Shown here in pieces: positions 1-8,390 of a stretch of DNA of 46,432 nt. The notes below the pieces were generated by a model. That model was not told the DNA's origin and made no database searches. It saw nothing but the letters and a program-made list of their open reading frames with translations. Positions within the stretch are counted from its first letter, which is position 1. Each line of letters begins with the position of its first letter. Position numbers and translations under genes: made by a program. The stretch is from Bacteroidales bacterium. GTDB taxonomy: Bacteria > Bacteroidota > Bacteroidia > Bacteroidales > Marinilabiliaceae. The stretch is taken from the NCBI GenBank assembly GCA_024401415.1, contig JAKSLC010000004.1:1-46432 (forward strand), given 5' to 3'.

Positions 1-347
1 CTATTTCCAATCTGAAAAGCAACTCCACATGGGGGATTGTCAGCTTTCATAGGCCATTCGTAATGCCGTGTAATACGATTATGACAAGAAAAAACTAACC
101 TATCACCCACATCAGTCCAGTCATGTATATTTCTTCCCAATGTACGATCGATATCTTCTAGAGAATATGCGCCGGAAAAATAATACATTGAGTCCCAATC
201 AAAACTCATCTCTTTTGAAAAGTCTATGACTACGCTATCTTTATTATTGTACTCTTCATATTTTTTAATTACAGCATGGTCAATTTCATTATAGCTATTT
301 CATGCAGTCAAAAATAATATGACGATACACATTAATCTTACATTCAT
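1..347 (-). pseudogene. Small lipoprotein gene interrupted by an in-frame TGA; 3' end off the window
   Basis: From the ATG at 345-347 the minus strand reads MNVRLMCIVILFLTA, then TGA (300-302), then an open frame starting NSYNEIDHAVIKK and containing FDWDSMYYFSGAYSLEDIDRTLG, running off the window edge without another stop. The first 15 residues are a hydrophobic lipoprotein-type signal and the stop sits exactly where the lipobox cysteine (LTA-C) belongs; TGC or TGT to TGA is one base. The rest resembles small uncharacterised periplasmic lipoproteins with an FDWD-Y motif (from memory, weak). It could be a decayed gene, a sequencing error, or a gene restarted at a downstream ATG near position 210. 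The missing 3' end prevents a firm call. Confidence 0.55.
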
Positions 348-453
348 AAAACTTTCTATTCATCTACAAATGTAGATAATATACCCATATAAAGTATCTA
401 TGTATGGGGGATTGTGATGTATTAGCAGAGAAAAAGAAATCCGATATAAAAAT

Positions 454-483
454 AAAGCCGCATCAGGAGACTGGTGCGGCTTT
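454..483 (-). terminator. Intrinsic terminator after the GH43 gene
   Basis: Complementary arms aaagccgca (454-462) and tgcggcttt (475-483) form a hairpin. On the minus strand it is followed by a U-rich tract, and it lies just past the stop codon of the GH43 gene. Confidence 0.75.
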
Positions 484-503
484 AATTGTATAATTAGGAG
501 TAG

Positions 504-2099
504 TTACTTTGTGAACTGGATGGTATACAACTCGCAAAGTTCCTTGTCTGCTATCTTAGAAGAAAAGACGAGATAGATGGCGTGCTTGCCCGATAAGGAT
601 GGCATATTCAACTTTGTAGAGACAAAAGTAGGGTTAGATATTTTCTTGCCCAACTTGATATTGCCGATACACTTTCCACCTTGAGACTCCCAAGGACTAT
701 CAATCATAACCTTGATATTACCAGCTATACCAGATGCTGTAAGGCGAAGAGCCAACTTAGCCTTAGCTGTATTGAAATTATCAAAATTGAAATACTTATA
801 GCCTACGATAGAGCCATCATTGTTATTGATGACAGGAGTATAATCGTCATTATTTTTGTAAGGTTCATTGAAATTAGGCTCGTCTGCATAAGTAGCCTTG
901 AAATAAGAACCAGTGTATACCATATTAGGGTACACTTGATGCGCGATGCCTTTGCCTGTAAAGTAGCAAGCTATACCTGCAGGATAAGCCTTATAAGGAT
1001 CGAGACCATTGATTTCAAAACCCTCTGAAGTATACTCAGCCTCGCTGATGGTTACCTTACCGCCCAGACCAGTTTGAACGTCGACAGTAATTGGGGCAAC
1101 CATAGCCTGACGAGAATACTCCTGAGTACCGGTCTGACGATGGTAGAATACATACCACTGGCCATTGATCTCGCAAATAGAACCATGAGTATTTCCATTT
1201 GGAGTGCCTGTAGGAATCACGTTGCCGTTCTCATCTTTGTCTCGTGCGCGACCATCAATGATAGTTCCTCCGTAAGTGAATGGTCCGAGAGGATAATCAG
1301 AATATGCGTATGCAAGAGTATAGTTGGTCTGAGGAAGTCCGAACTCATTTGGATAAGTCTGACGGCTATATATGAAAACGTATTTATCTTTTATCTTACG
1401 CATAGAAGAAGCCTCGAAGAAACGGAATACCCCTTCGTGCTTATAATCCGATATCATATTCTCGATCTTCTTGCCGCCAGGCTTAACAGTAGCCATAGTA
1501 TTAAGATCTATTTCTGCGCCCGTGCAGGACTCGAATCCCCAGTATGCGTACACCTTGCCATCTTCATCCTGGAAAACAGCAGGGTCAAAACCTAGGTCGC
1601 CGATAGTGTAGCGAGGATTTTGAGGATTCCAGTTGCAAACTTCAAAAGGACCGTCGGGACGGTTAGACTTAGCTATCATACCCTGACGTCCACCTACCTG
1701 ATTATTAGGATATAGGTAATAAGTTTTGGAACCATCAGGATTACGATACTCCATTACGTCTGGAGCGAAAAGTACGTCGCCCTTGCCATCCTCGTGGAGA
1801 AGCTGTCCAGCGCCATCTTTGGTAGGCTCAAGGATAACACCATCATAACGCCAATTATTAAGGTCGTCAACTGGAGCAGACCAAACAACCTGTTCGCGGC
1901 CGCAATAGTTCTTTATGAGTGTGTCATGCGAGCCGTAGATATATACGCGAAACTTGCCTGGGTTATCAGGATCTTCAAACACATAAGGTTCTCCATCAGG
2001 AATATGTTCCCACAGAGGTAGATAGGGATTGCCAGCTTGGGAAAGTGTTGAAACGGTGTAGAGACAACCTGCAAGCAATAAGCGAAATAAGTGTTTCAT
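504..2099 (-). CDS. Exported glycoside hydrolase family 43 protein with C-terminal CBM6-like domain
   Basis: Likely an arabinofuranosidase or xylosidase acting on plant polysaccharide in the periplasm or at the cell surface. Residues 1-22 are a Sec signal peptide (ending STLSQAG). The five-bladed-propeller GH43 domain covers about 25-360, with the expected acidic residues in order: Asp35 (PDGEP, general base), Asp172 (LGFDPAVFQDEDGKVY, pKa modulator) and Glu229 (RFFEASSMRK, general acid). From about residue 390 to 531 a beta-sandwich-like region with GNIKVMIDSP and CIGNIKLGKK resembles CBM6. The 531-residue length fits a GH43-CBM6 protein. It stands alone, with no SusC/SusD genes beside it, and is divergent from the histidine kinase gene. 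GH43 membership is fairly sure; the substrate is not. Confidence 0.85.
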   Translation of the reverse strand: MKHLFRLLLAGCLYTVSTLSQAGNPYLPLWEHIPDGEPYVFEDPDNPGKFRVYIYGSHDTLIKNYCGREQVVWSAPVDDLNNWRYDGVILEPTKDGAGQLLHEDGKGDVLFAPDVMEYRNPDGSKTYYLYPNNQVGGRQGMIAKSNRPDGPFEVCNWNPQNPRYTIGDLGFDPAVFQDEDGKVYAYWGFESCTGAEIDLNTMATVKPGGKKIENMISDYKHEGVFRFFEASSMRKIKDKYVFIYSRQTYPNEFGLPQTNYTLAYAYSDYPLGPFTYGGTIIDGRARDKDENGNVIPTGTPNGNTHGSICEINGQWYVFYHRQTGTQEYSRQAMVAPITVDVQTGLGGKVTISEAEYTSEGFEINGLDPYKAYPAGIACYFTGKGIAHQVYPNMVYTGSYFKATYADEPNFNEPYKNNDDYTPVINNNDGSIVGYKYFNFDNFNTAKAKLALRLTASGIAGNIKVMIDSPWESQGGKCIGNIKLGKKISNPTFVSTKLNMPSLSGKHAIYLVFSSKIADKELCELYTIQFTK

Positions 2100-2255
2100 A
2101 CGCTATGTGAATAATTTTTTGGTAAAGGTATGTTTATTTTGATAAAGAACGAAACATAAAAGTATTAAAGTTCTGATATTGAAAAATAGAGTATGTATGG
2201 AAACCTTTACGGTACTAAATAGCGTAAGAAAAGATAACCTATTTAACACTAGACT

Positions 2256-3746
2256 ATGAGAATAGCTGAAGATATATTGTCCAGTAATTACGATGAAATC
2301 CACATTGGACAGTTGTTTACAGATGATGATTGCAATATCATAGGGTACAACAAGTATGTAAAGGATTATATAGAGGCCCGTTCTAAATTTAAGATAGAGG
2401 AATTGCCATTGAAGTTTGCCTTGAGTGAAAAATTACTTGAGGCAATGAAGACTTACACGCCATGCTGTGATTCGTATTTTGTGAACTTTGATTACGTTGT
2501 TGCCGATGAGTTGAAGATGAAAGCGGCAGACAACTATTATGCGTATTTCGCAGAGTATGAGCCAGTAGTCAGCAGGGCGACAGGAAAAGTGATTCACTAT
2601 TTCGTGATGAAAGATGTGACAGAGTCTATGGGGCAGAACATAGAGAACTATATGTACTCGCAGAAATTTCATGATCTGATGATTACACTTGGCGTAGCAC
2701 ATATAGACTTTATGCCTGATACCATGACAATAGATGTCGTGGGAGGAAGAGATAATCACAACGCGATAGGATTGACCTTAAATAGTCCTATAAGATCAAT
2801 AATACACCCAGACGATCTGCAGAAAGCTGTTGGCTATTTTAAGAGAGTGGCAAGAAACCAGACGAAGAAACACAGCACAATGTTGCGAGTATACTCAGAG
2901 AATCTTAAGGACTATAGGTACTTTACATTTGTGTTGAATCCTATACGCAGACCAGATGGTTCGTTCCTGAAATTCTCGGGATTCTGCATTGACGTATCTG
3001 ACAGACTTGTCGAGATAAAGAGGCATGACGACAAGTTGAACATCAGAATGAATAAACTGGAGAGAGAAAAATCAGATGTGGAGAAATCCAAGTCGAAGAT
3101 GGATCAGATGCTCTCCGTGATGGGTCATGACCTACGTTCGCCACTTAGTACCATATTAGGATTCAGTGAACTGATGGTGAATATAGACAGTCGTGAAGAA
3201 CGAGAAGAGATGTATGGCTACATACAGAAGAGCGTAGGGCAGATGATGGTTATGGTAAACGATATACTCGAGTCGACCCGACTAGATGCTGGTACTATAA
3301 AATATAACATTTCCAGTTGTAGTGTGGCCGGAGTGGTGAACGATGTATATGCTGCACACCAGCCAATGTTTAAAGATAAGCCTATCGAACTATTGTGTCA
3401 GTTGGATGAGGATGTTGAGATAGAGACTGATAGGATAAGAGTATTGGAGATTCTTAACAACTATATGTCTAATGCAGTGAAATATACGCATGAAGGCAGT
3501 GTGACACTGACTTGTGAGATAGAGCCTAATGGCTGTTACTTTCATGTGATAGATACAGGTGTAGGTATCGCAAAAAAAGATTGTGAGAAAGCATTTGATA
3601 GATACGAGATGCTCGACTCGGAGGTCTCGGGTACAGGTCTAGGTCTGTATATATGTAGAGAGCTGGCTAAAGGCTTAGGAGGAAAAGTAGGCTGTATTTC
3701 CGATAAGGGGAAAGGCTGTGATTTCTGGCTTTGGCTCCCTAGATAA
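2256..3746 (+). CDS. Cytosolic PAS-domain hybrid-less sensor histidine kinase
   Basis: A soluble sensor kinase: no signal peptide or membrane segment is visible. Residues about 1-125 and 140-250 look like PAS modules (the second contains HPDD and ends FSGFCIDVSDR). A coiled linker (250-285) leads to the HisKA dimerisation helix with the phospho-accepting His291 (MGHDLRSPLSTILGF). The ATPase domain has an N box (NNYMSNAVKYT, Asn406), G1 (DTGVGI, 433-438) and G2 (GTGLGL, 459-464). There is no receiver domain and no response regulator next to it. The next gene (PqqD-like) begins only 57 bases downstream on the same strand, so the kinase may be co-transcribed with the modification-like cassette. 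Its signal and partner are unknown. Confidence 0.88.
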   Translation: MRIAEDILSSNYDEIHIGQLFTDDDCNIIGYNKYVKDYIEARSKFKIEELPLKFALSEKLLEAMKTYTPCCDSYFVNFDYVVADELKMKAADNYYAYFAEYEPVVSRATGKVIHYFVMKDVTESMGQNIENYMYSQKFHDLMITLGVAHIDFMPDTMTIDVVGGRDNHNAIGLTLNSPIRSIIHPDDLQKAVGYFKRVARNQTKKHSTMLRVYSENLKDYRYFTFVLNPIRRPDGSFLKFSGFCIDVSDRLVEIKRHDDKLNIRMNKLEREKSDVEKSKSKMDQMLSVMGHDLRSPLSTILGFSELMVNIDSREEREEMYGYIQKSVGQMMVMVNDILESTRLDAGTIKYNISSCSVAGVVNDVYAAHQPMFKDKPIELLCQLDEDVEIETDRIRVLEILNNYMSNAVKYTHEGSVTLTCEIEPNGCYFHVIDTGVGIAKKDCEKAFDRYEMLDSEVSGTGLGLYICRELAKGLGGKVGCISDKGKGCDFWLWLPR

Positions 3747-3751
3747 TAGAA

Positions 3752-3814
3752 ATGCCAAATAATCATGCTATATTTACACCACCAAAACAAGAGATTAGAA
3801 GAGATGATATATAA
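3752..3814 (+). CDS. Possible 20-residue peptide ORF in front of pqqD-like gene (speculative)
   Basis: An ATG five bases after the kinase stop opens a frame reading MPNNHAIFTPPKQEIRRDDI and stop. It overlaps the first bases of the PqqD-like gene in another frame. Size and position are those of a RiPP precursor such as PqqA, but there is no homology argument, no clear leader/core division and no ribosome-binding site. A 20-codon open frame is expected by chance quite often, so this is a candidate only. Confidence 0.15.
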   Translation: MPNNHAIFTPPKQEIRRDDI

Positions 3815-4088
3815 ATCTAACAATAATTACATCTTGGAAGATGTGATGGGTGATACAGCAATAATAGCTGTGGAGCAAGATATAGCCAAGATGAAGAGTA
3901 TGGTAGCCACTAACGAGACTGGTCGAAAGATGCTGGAGTGTCTGGCAGATGGAGAAGAGCATACGACAGAGTATATCGTGGCTAAGATAATGGACGAATT
4001 TGATGTGGATAGTGCTTTGGCAACAAAAGACGTGGATGAATTTCTAGGACAGTTGTCGCAGTGCGGATATGTGACAATAGTTGGCTGA
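3804..4088 (+). CDS. PqqD-like protein (RiPP recognition element fold)
   Basis: A 94-residue protein beginning MIYKSNNNYILEDVMGDTAIIAV, with the beta-hairpin plus winged-helix pattern of the PqqD family (strand-rich N terminus, then helices around GRKMLECLADGEEHTTEYIVAKIMDEFDVD and a C-terminal wing). PqqD-like proteins bind precursor peptides or act as peptide chaperones for modifying enzymes. I chose the ATG at 3804 over an upstream in-frame ATG at 3765 because the family normally starts just before the NYIL-type strand; the longer form would add MLYLHHQNKRLEE. The stop is one base before the ATG of the HprK-like gene, so the two are translationally linked. Confidence 0.75.
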   Translation: MIYKSNNNYILEDVMGDTAIIAVEQDIAKMKSMVATNETGRKMLECLADGEEHTTEYIVAKIMDEFDVDSALATKDVDEFLGQLSQCGYVTIVG

Positions 4089-4089
4089 T

Positions 4090-4995
4090 ATGTATCTGAG
4101 TGTAGCGGGAATCAATATTACGATATCGTTGTCGAACGACGAGCGATGGGGCGCGTTCAGAAAAGATTTTCACGGCTTTATGCATAATGGTGATGCAGCG
4201 CGTGAAGATCTGCGTGTGCAATATCGGTTTGAAGATGTCCTATCAGATATAAAGGAGACAGACTATACGTGGTGTTGTAACGGCAGTAGTGAAGGAGTGC
4301 CTGATGTGCCGTATACCTATACGTGGAAAGTATGCATAGGTGAGGGAGAGAAAGAGGTGGTGGATATAAAATATATAGAAGGCCATCCTTTCTTGCAATC
4401 TGTGCGAATGTGGATCGATCCACAAAACAAGAGAGTGGATATAGCTATGGTATTACTGTCAGATGTGAACCAGCCAGACTTGATGGTTATGCCTCTCTTT
4501 ATGCTCTTTTTGTCGCGAATCTTATGGCGTTTTGATGCGATTTTGATACACTCGTCTGCCATATCAGATCAGGGGCACGGCAGACTCTTTACGGCATTAT
4601 CCGGCACAGGCAAGAGTACTATGGCAGGTATATGGGAAAGGCGTGGTGCTACGATAATAAATGATGATATGCTGATAATGCGCCTACATAGACCTACAAA
4701 CAAGACATGGGTGTTTAATATCCCAATGCCATATTATCTAGATACGCAGAGATCTGTATGTTTAGATACGGTTTTCTTTATCAGGCAGTGTAAGCGCAAT
4801 GAAGTAGGTGAATTGAAAGGAGCTGTTAATGCGATGAAACTTATGTCGCATACTGCCCATCAGACATTCCAGCCTGAGTATCTGAAAGTGTATCTGAAAC
4901 TTGTGGCAGATATAGCAAGGTCGGTACGTTTTGCCGATTGTGGTTTCTTGCCAGACGAGCGAATAGTTGATGAGATACATAATGCAGGTCTATAA
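4090..4995 (+). CDS. HprK-like (HPr-rel-A type) P-loop kinase homologue
   Basis: A 301-residue protein related to the C-terminal domain of HPr kinase and PEP carboxykinase. The P-loop SGTGKST is at about 171-177 and is followed by GATIINDDMLIM, where paired aspartates sit as in HprK. The N-terminal 120 residues are not recognisable. HprK-like proteins next to PqqD-like proteins are known as 'HPr-rel-A' systems, whose chemistry is unresolved. I start it at ATG 4090, directly after the TGA of the previous gene, rather than at TTG 4081. Its stop overlaps the next start (TAATG), so it is part of an operon. Confidence 0.75.
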   Translation: MYLSVAGINITISLSNDERWGAFRKDFHGFMHNGDAAREDLRVQYRFEDVLSDIKETDYTWCCNGSSEGVPDVPYTYTWKVCIGEGEKEVVDIKYIEGHPFLQSVRMWIDPQNKRVDIAMVLLSDVNQPDLMVMPLFMLFLSRILWRFDAILIHSSAISDQGHGRLFTALSGTGKSTMAGIWERRGATIINDDMLIMRLHRPTNKTWVFNIPMPYYLDTQRSVCLDTVFFIRQCKRNEVGELKGAVNAMKLMSHTAHQTFQPEYLKVYLKLVADIARSVRFADCGFLPDERIVDEIHNAGL

Positions 4996-5459
4996 TGAAT
5001 TATCCCGAATTAGTCAGAAAGATACTTGCAGATGGTAAGGTGCGGTACTATGAGACCTTGTCGTCTGGTGTCAGTATGTTTCCCACTATATGGCCGAATA
5101 GCGAGTTGAGAGCAGAATATGTGCCTCTGGATAAGATAAAAAGAGGAGATATCATTATATTTCAGAGGGGTGAAAGGCTTGTTGCCCATAGGGTAGTAGT
5201 GGTAGGGAGTGATTATGTATATACACAAGGAGATTCTTGTCTGTCGAAGGATGAGGTTGTGAATGCTCAGAATTATATGTGTAGGATAGCTGAGTATGTG
5301 ATGTGGAAGAGATATACAATCACGGAAAAGTCGTTGTTCTGGAAATTGCAATGCTGGGGATACCTTAATATACCAGGAATACATACGGCTAATCATTACC
5401 TTGTGGTGTTTATTGTCAGGATATTGATGTTAATTGGTATTGTCCGTTCAAAGAAATAA
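4995..5459 (+). CDS. S26-family signal-peptidase-like membrane protease
   Basis: The 154-residue protein has the type I signal peptidase box LSSGVSMFPT with the nucleophile Ser27, then KRGDIIIFQR, and VAHRVV with His65 in the place where ER-type/SipW-type enzymes use histidine instead of the bacterial lysine; TQGDSCLSKDE supplies the third box (Asp80). A hydrophobic segment near the C terminus (about 132-150) suggests membrane anchoring. It starts on the TAATG overlap with the HprK-like gene. Next to PqqD- and HprK-like genes it may cleave a modified, exported peptide; the substrate is not in view. Confidence 0.78.
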   Translation: MNYPELVRKILADGKVRYYETLSSGVSMFPTIWPNSELRAEYVPLDKIKRGDIIIFQRGERLVAHRVVVVGSDYVYTQGDSCLSKDEVVNAQNYMCRIAEYVMWKRYTITEKSLFWKLQCWGYLNIPGIHTANHYLVVFIVRILMLIGIVRSKK

Positions 5460-5483
5460 GCATAACGGTAACAGATATAAGAC

Positions 5484-5517
5484 AAAGAGAGTCGGACTGC
5501 ATAGTCCGACTCTCTTT
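5484..5517. terminator. Bidirectional terminator between the cassette and the GH2 gene
   Basis: A perfect 15-bp stem (5484-5498 with 5503-5517) around the loop gcat, with A/T-rich flanks on both sides. It separates two convergent genes and can serve both. Confidence 0.9.
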
Positions 5518-5540
5518 ATTATTATGTAGGATTGATAGTC

Positions 5541-8153
5541 TTATTCAGATATCGAAATAGCAGTCTTTGCTGGCTTAAGTCCTGTTCCGCTAACAGCGAG
5601 AGTAGCTTCTCCTGCAGTTTTCCCTGCCTCAATGACAATTACTAGCTCTCCGTGGAATGCTTTCATCTGAGGTCTGACAAATACTTCTGTAGAAGTAGCA
5701 TCTCCATTACAGCAAGAGTTGAATTTGGCAGCACCCTTGACGTTGAATTTCAAAAGATTCTCGGCATCAGGACATAAATTGCCATCTTTGTCAACTATGC
5801 GGACTGTCACGAACGCCATATCGGGGCAATCAGTAGCCTTGCCATTGTTGTCTGTAGGTGTAGCCGATAGTACTTTCCTGTCGACGGACAACTCTATATG
5901 ATGAGGTTTGCCTGCCGTACGAATGGTTTTAGTTTCGGCGATATTGCCGTTTGCGTCGTATGCTACAACCTTCATCTCTCCTGGTTCGTAGGTGACGTTG
6001 TTCCACCTCATACGATAGCGGTCCAGTCTGTTGCGTTCTAGTGTCTTGCTAGGGTCAGGAACCAAGTACTGGTCGCCCCATGGCATTGTGACATTGATGC
6101 GGCTCTTAAGATACTCGTCCATTGTAAGGTCATATTTCTTGAGTCTTCCCTGACTCTTGCCGTTGATGAACAATTCGGCTTCTGGATAGCTGGTATATAC
6201 AAATACTGGTGTTGTTTCTCCTTCGCGCCCCTTCCAGTTCCAATGTGGGAGTATGTGAAGAGTATTTTCTTTAGTGTTCCAATGTGTACGATATAAGTAA
6301 GCACGGTCTTTAGGTAGTCCGGCAAGGTCATATATGCCGAAGTATGAGCTGCGCGAAGGCCAGTACTCATCGTATGGTGTAGGCTCTCCAAGGTAGTCGA
6401 ATCCTGTCCATACGAATTCACCTATTACCCAAGGCATCTTGTCCTGCCACATCCAGTCGTCATCAGGAAGGTTGCTCCAACTGCATGCCTCAAGGTCGTA
6501 GCTTGATATCTGTCCATCCTCGTATGCAGTACCCCTTTCCTCGGTAACAGGGAACTTATAGACACCACGAGAAGATACTGTAGATGCTGTTTCAGAACCT
6601 AGTACAAAGCCTTTAGGGGAATTTTCGTAGCCTTTTTGATATACGTGAAGACGATAATTGAATCCTGGTATATCCATCTCTTGCCATACACCACTGATTA
6701 TAGGCCCCTCTCCACGGTCCATGCCCTGAGTACATGGTCGCGTGCCGTCTAGCCTGTGTATCAGTTCTTGCATAAGACGCGTGTATTGCAGTCCCACTTT
6801 GTCATTTTGCTCAGGTATCTCATTGCCGATGGAGTACATGATATTGCATGCGTAGTTTCTGTTGAGTAGTACCAGATTGGTAATGTCTCGTTCCCACCAT
6901 GCCTTTCCGTCGCTGTTGGCATGCCCTTCGTCTATTGTATTGAAGAATCGTGCATAGCCGTTCTTGCACTTTGGATATATCCACATGTCAAATGACTCGG
7001 CCATTACCATCATGCCCATCTCATCACATATCTCCATCTGCCAAGGGGCTGGTGTGTTGTGTGATGTTCTTATGGCATCACAGCCTATGTCTTTAAGAAG
7101 GCGAATTTGACGGCGGAAGGCTGCTTTGTTGAATGCCGCGCCAAGCGGACCGAGGTCATGGTGCAGGCAGACTCCTTTGAATTTGCGTAGCTGACCATTT
7201 AGCTTAAATCCTTCAGCACTATATTCTATATCTCGTATGCCTATCTTTGTCTCTTTCTTGTCCCATAGCGTGTTGCCCTCTTTGAGTTCTGTGACAAGGG
7301 TGTATAGCTCTGGGTGTTCAGGACTCCATAGTCGAGCGTTGCTGATGCTAAGCACGTTGTCTACCTGCTTGGACTCGTTGAGCCAAGCCTCTTGTTGTGC
7401 AACGATATTACCGTCGTTGTCTTTCAGATAATTGCATATCTTGATGCCTTTATGATTTGCCACTGTCGCCTCAGCAGTAACCCTCACTCGAGCTTCAGCA
7501 GCTATTGTAGCGTCTTCGCTTATCTTGCTGAGCATAGTAGTACGGGCAAATGTGCCCCATGTCGTGAGGTATTTCTCTTTGTGTAATACTAATCTTACAG
7601 GACGTATAATGCCGGCTCCTGGATACCATCTGCTCGACTCTTCAATGTTTTGCAGATGGACGGCCATTGTGTATGTGCCTGCTTTGCATTCTTCAGTGGC
7701 TTTGGTGATGTCTAGTTTGAATACATTGTATCCGTACGCCCAATAGCCCACTTCCTGACCGTTGACCCATACGTGAGGCTCTGACATGGCTCCGTCAAAT
7801 ACCAATTCCGCATATTTGTATCCGTCAGGTATGGTTATGGATGTACGGTACCAACCTTCTCCTATCCATGGCAGGCAACCAGAGCGTCCAGTCTTCTCTG
7901 TCGCTTCTTGTTCTCCGTTTTGCACTATGGCAACGACTTGCTTGTCTATCTCTTTGTCAAACGGACCGGATATTGCCCAGTCATGCGGTACAGTGACGTT
8001 CTGCCATTTGCTGTCATCGTATGTCTTGTCCTGGGCACCTTCTGCAGCTCCTTTAGTGAACTTCCATCCCTCTATGAGTAGTGTCTCGCGACTCTGTGAA
8101 TAGACTGATAAAGTCGCAATAGTAACCAACAATGTTGTAAATAGTTTGTACAT
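5541..8153 (-). CDS. Exported GH2 beta-galactosidase-like enzyme
   Basis: An 870-residue glycoside hydrolase family 2 protein with a Sec signal peptide (MYKLFTTLLVTIATLSVYSQ). Order: sugar-binding jelly roll (about 25-190; WYPGAGIIRPV), Ig-like sandwich (200-310), TIM barrel (about 315-600), then extra beta domains. The acid/base is Glu445 in NIMYSIGNEIPEQ; the nucleophile is probably Glu521 in VLGSETAS, followed by the family motif GEFVWTGFDYLGEP. I chose the ATG at 8151-8153: the upstream ATG at 8180 lies inside a good -7 promoter box (8178-8185), so it cannot be the start. Likely removes beta-galactosyl or related residues in the periplasm. Single gene, not in a visible PUL. Confidence 0.88.
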   Translation of the reverse strand: MYKLFTTLLVTIATLSVYSQSRETLLIEGWKFTKGAAEGAQDKTYDDSKWQNVTVPHDWAISGPFDKEIDKQVVAIVQNGEQEATEKTGRSGCLPWIGEGWYRTSITIPDGYKYAELVFDGAMSEPHVWVNGQEVGYWAYGYNVFKLDITKATEECKAGTYTMAVHLQNIEESSRWYPGAGIIRPVRLVLHKEKYLTTWGTFARTTMLSKISEDATIAAEARVRVTAEATVANHKGIKICNYLKDNDGNIVAQQEAWLNESKQVDNVLSISNARLWSPEHPELYTLVTELKEGNTLWDKKETKIGIRDIEYSAEGFKLNGQLRKFKGVCLHHDLGPLGAAFNKAAFRRQIRLLKDIGCDAIRTSHNTPAPWQMEICDEMGMMVMAESFDMWIYPKCKNGYARFFNTIDEGHANSDGKAWWERDITNLVLLNRNYACNIMYSIGNEIPEQNDKVGLQYTRLMQELIHRLDGTRPCTQGMDRGEGPIISGVWQEMDIPGFNYRLHVYQKGYENSPKGFVLGSETASTVSSRGVYKFPVTEERGTAYEDGQISSYDLEACSWSNLPDDDWMWQDKMPWVIGEFVWTGFDYLGEPTPYDEYWPSRSSYFGIYDLAGLPKDRAYLYRTHWNTKENTLHILPHWNWKGREGETTPVFVYTSYPEAELFINGKSQGRLKKYDLTMDEYLKSRINVTMPWGDQYLVPDPSKTLERNRLDRYRMRWNNVTYEPGEMKVVAYDANGNIAETKTIRTAGKPHHIELSVDRKVLSATPTDNNGKATDCPDMAFVTVRIVDKDGNLCPDAENLLKFNVKGAAKFNSCCNGDATSTEVFVRPQMKAFHGELVIVIEAGKTAGEATLAVSGTGLKPAKTAISISE

Positions 8154-8177
8154 AATAGTGAATCTTCTGTTGAGAGC

Positions 8178-8185
8178 CAAAGATA
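8178..8185 (-). promoter_or_regulatory. -7 promoter box for the GH2 gene
   Basis: The minus strand reads TATCTTTG, matching the Bacteroidales TAnnTTTG box, about 25 bases before the GH2 ATG. No clear -33 element is seen. Confidence 0.5.
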
Positions 8186-8217
8186 ATGATAATATGTCTA
8201 TGAAGGAGTATTGTCAC

Positions 8218-8225
8218 TATATTTG
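8218..8225 (+). promoter_or_regulatory. Possible -7 promoter box for the MBL-fold gene
   Basis: TATATTTG matches TAnnTTTG. If used, the transcript would have a leader of about 160 bases that includes the tandem repeats at 8281-8325. No TTTG lies at the usual distance upstream. Confidence 0.35.
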
Positions 8226-8264
8226 CATCGTGTAGTGGCTCATTTTTCAGTACCGTCGTAATTG

Positions 8265-8280
8265 AAAATTTGCGATATAA
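8265..8280 (+). repeat. Copy 1 of a 16-nt intergenic motif AAAATTTGCGATATAA
   Basis: The same sequence recurs at 44080-44095 (identical over 16 nt) and at 37461-37475 (one change), all on the plus strand between genes. This copy directly abuts the CGAATGC tandem repeats. Confidence 0.6.
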
Positions 8281-8325
8281 CCGAATGCTCCTCGAATGCA
8301 CATCGAATGCACACCGAGTGCACGC
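8281..8325. repeat. Four degenerate 11-12-bp tandem repeats, CGA(A/G)TGC core
   Basis: Units begin at 8282, 8293, 8304 and 8315: cgaatgctcct, cgaatgcacat, cgaatgcacac, cgagtgcacgc. They lie in the divergent GH2/MBL promoter region. A related array occurs at 36119-36154. Confidence 0.65.
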
Positions 8326-8390
8326 ATAGGGTCGACTTGCGTATGAATGTTGAATGATGGAGTCATGAAACAGAATAAGAATTAAGTAAG

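Noticed and set aside
681..1595. Plus-strand open frames inside the GH43 gene
   Set aside because: Antisense shadows of a gene with clear family motifs; no protein-like features.
8154..8180. Longer N terminus for the GH2 enzyme (MALNRRFTI)
   Set aside because: It overlaps the TATCTTTG promoter box and puts a poor sequence before a normal signal peptide.
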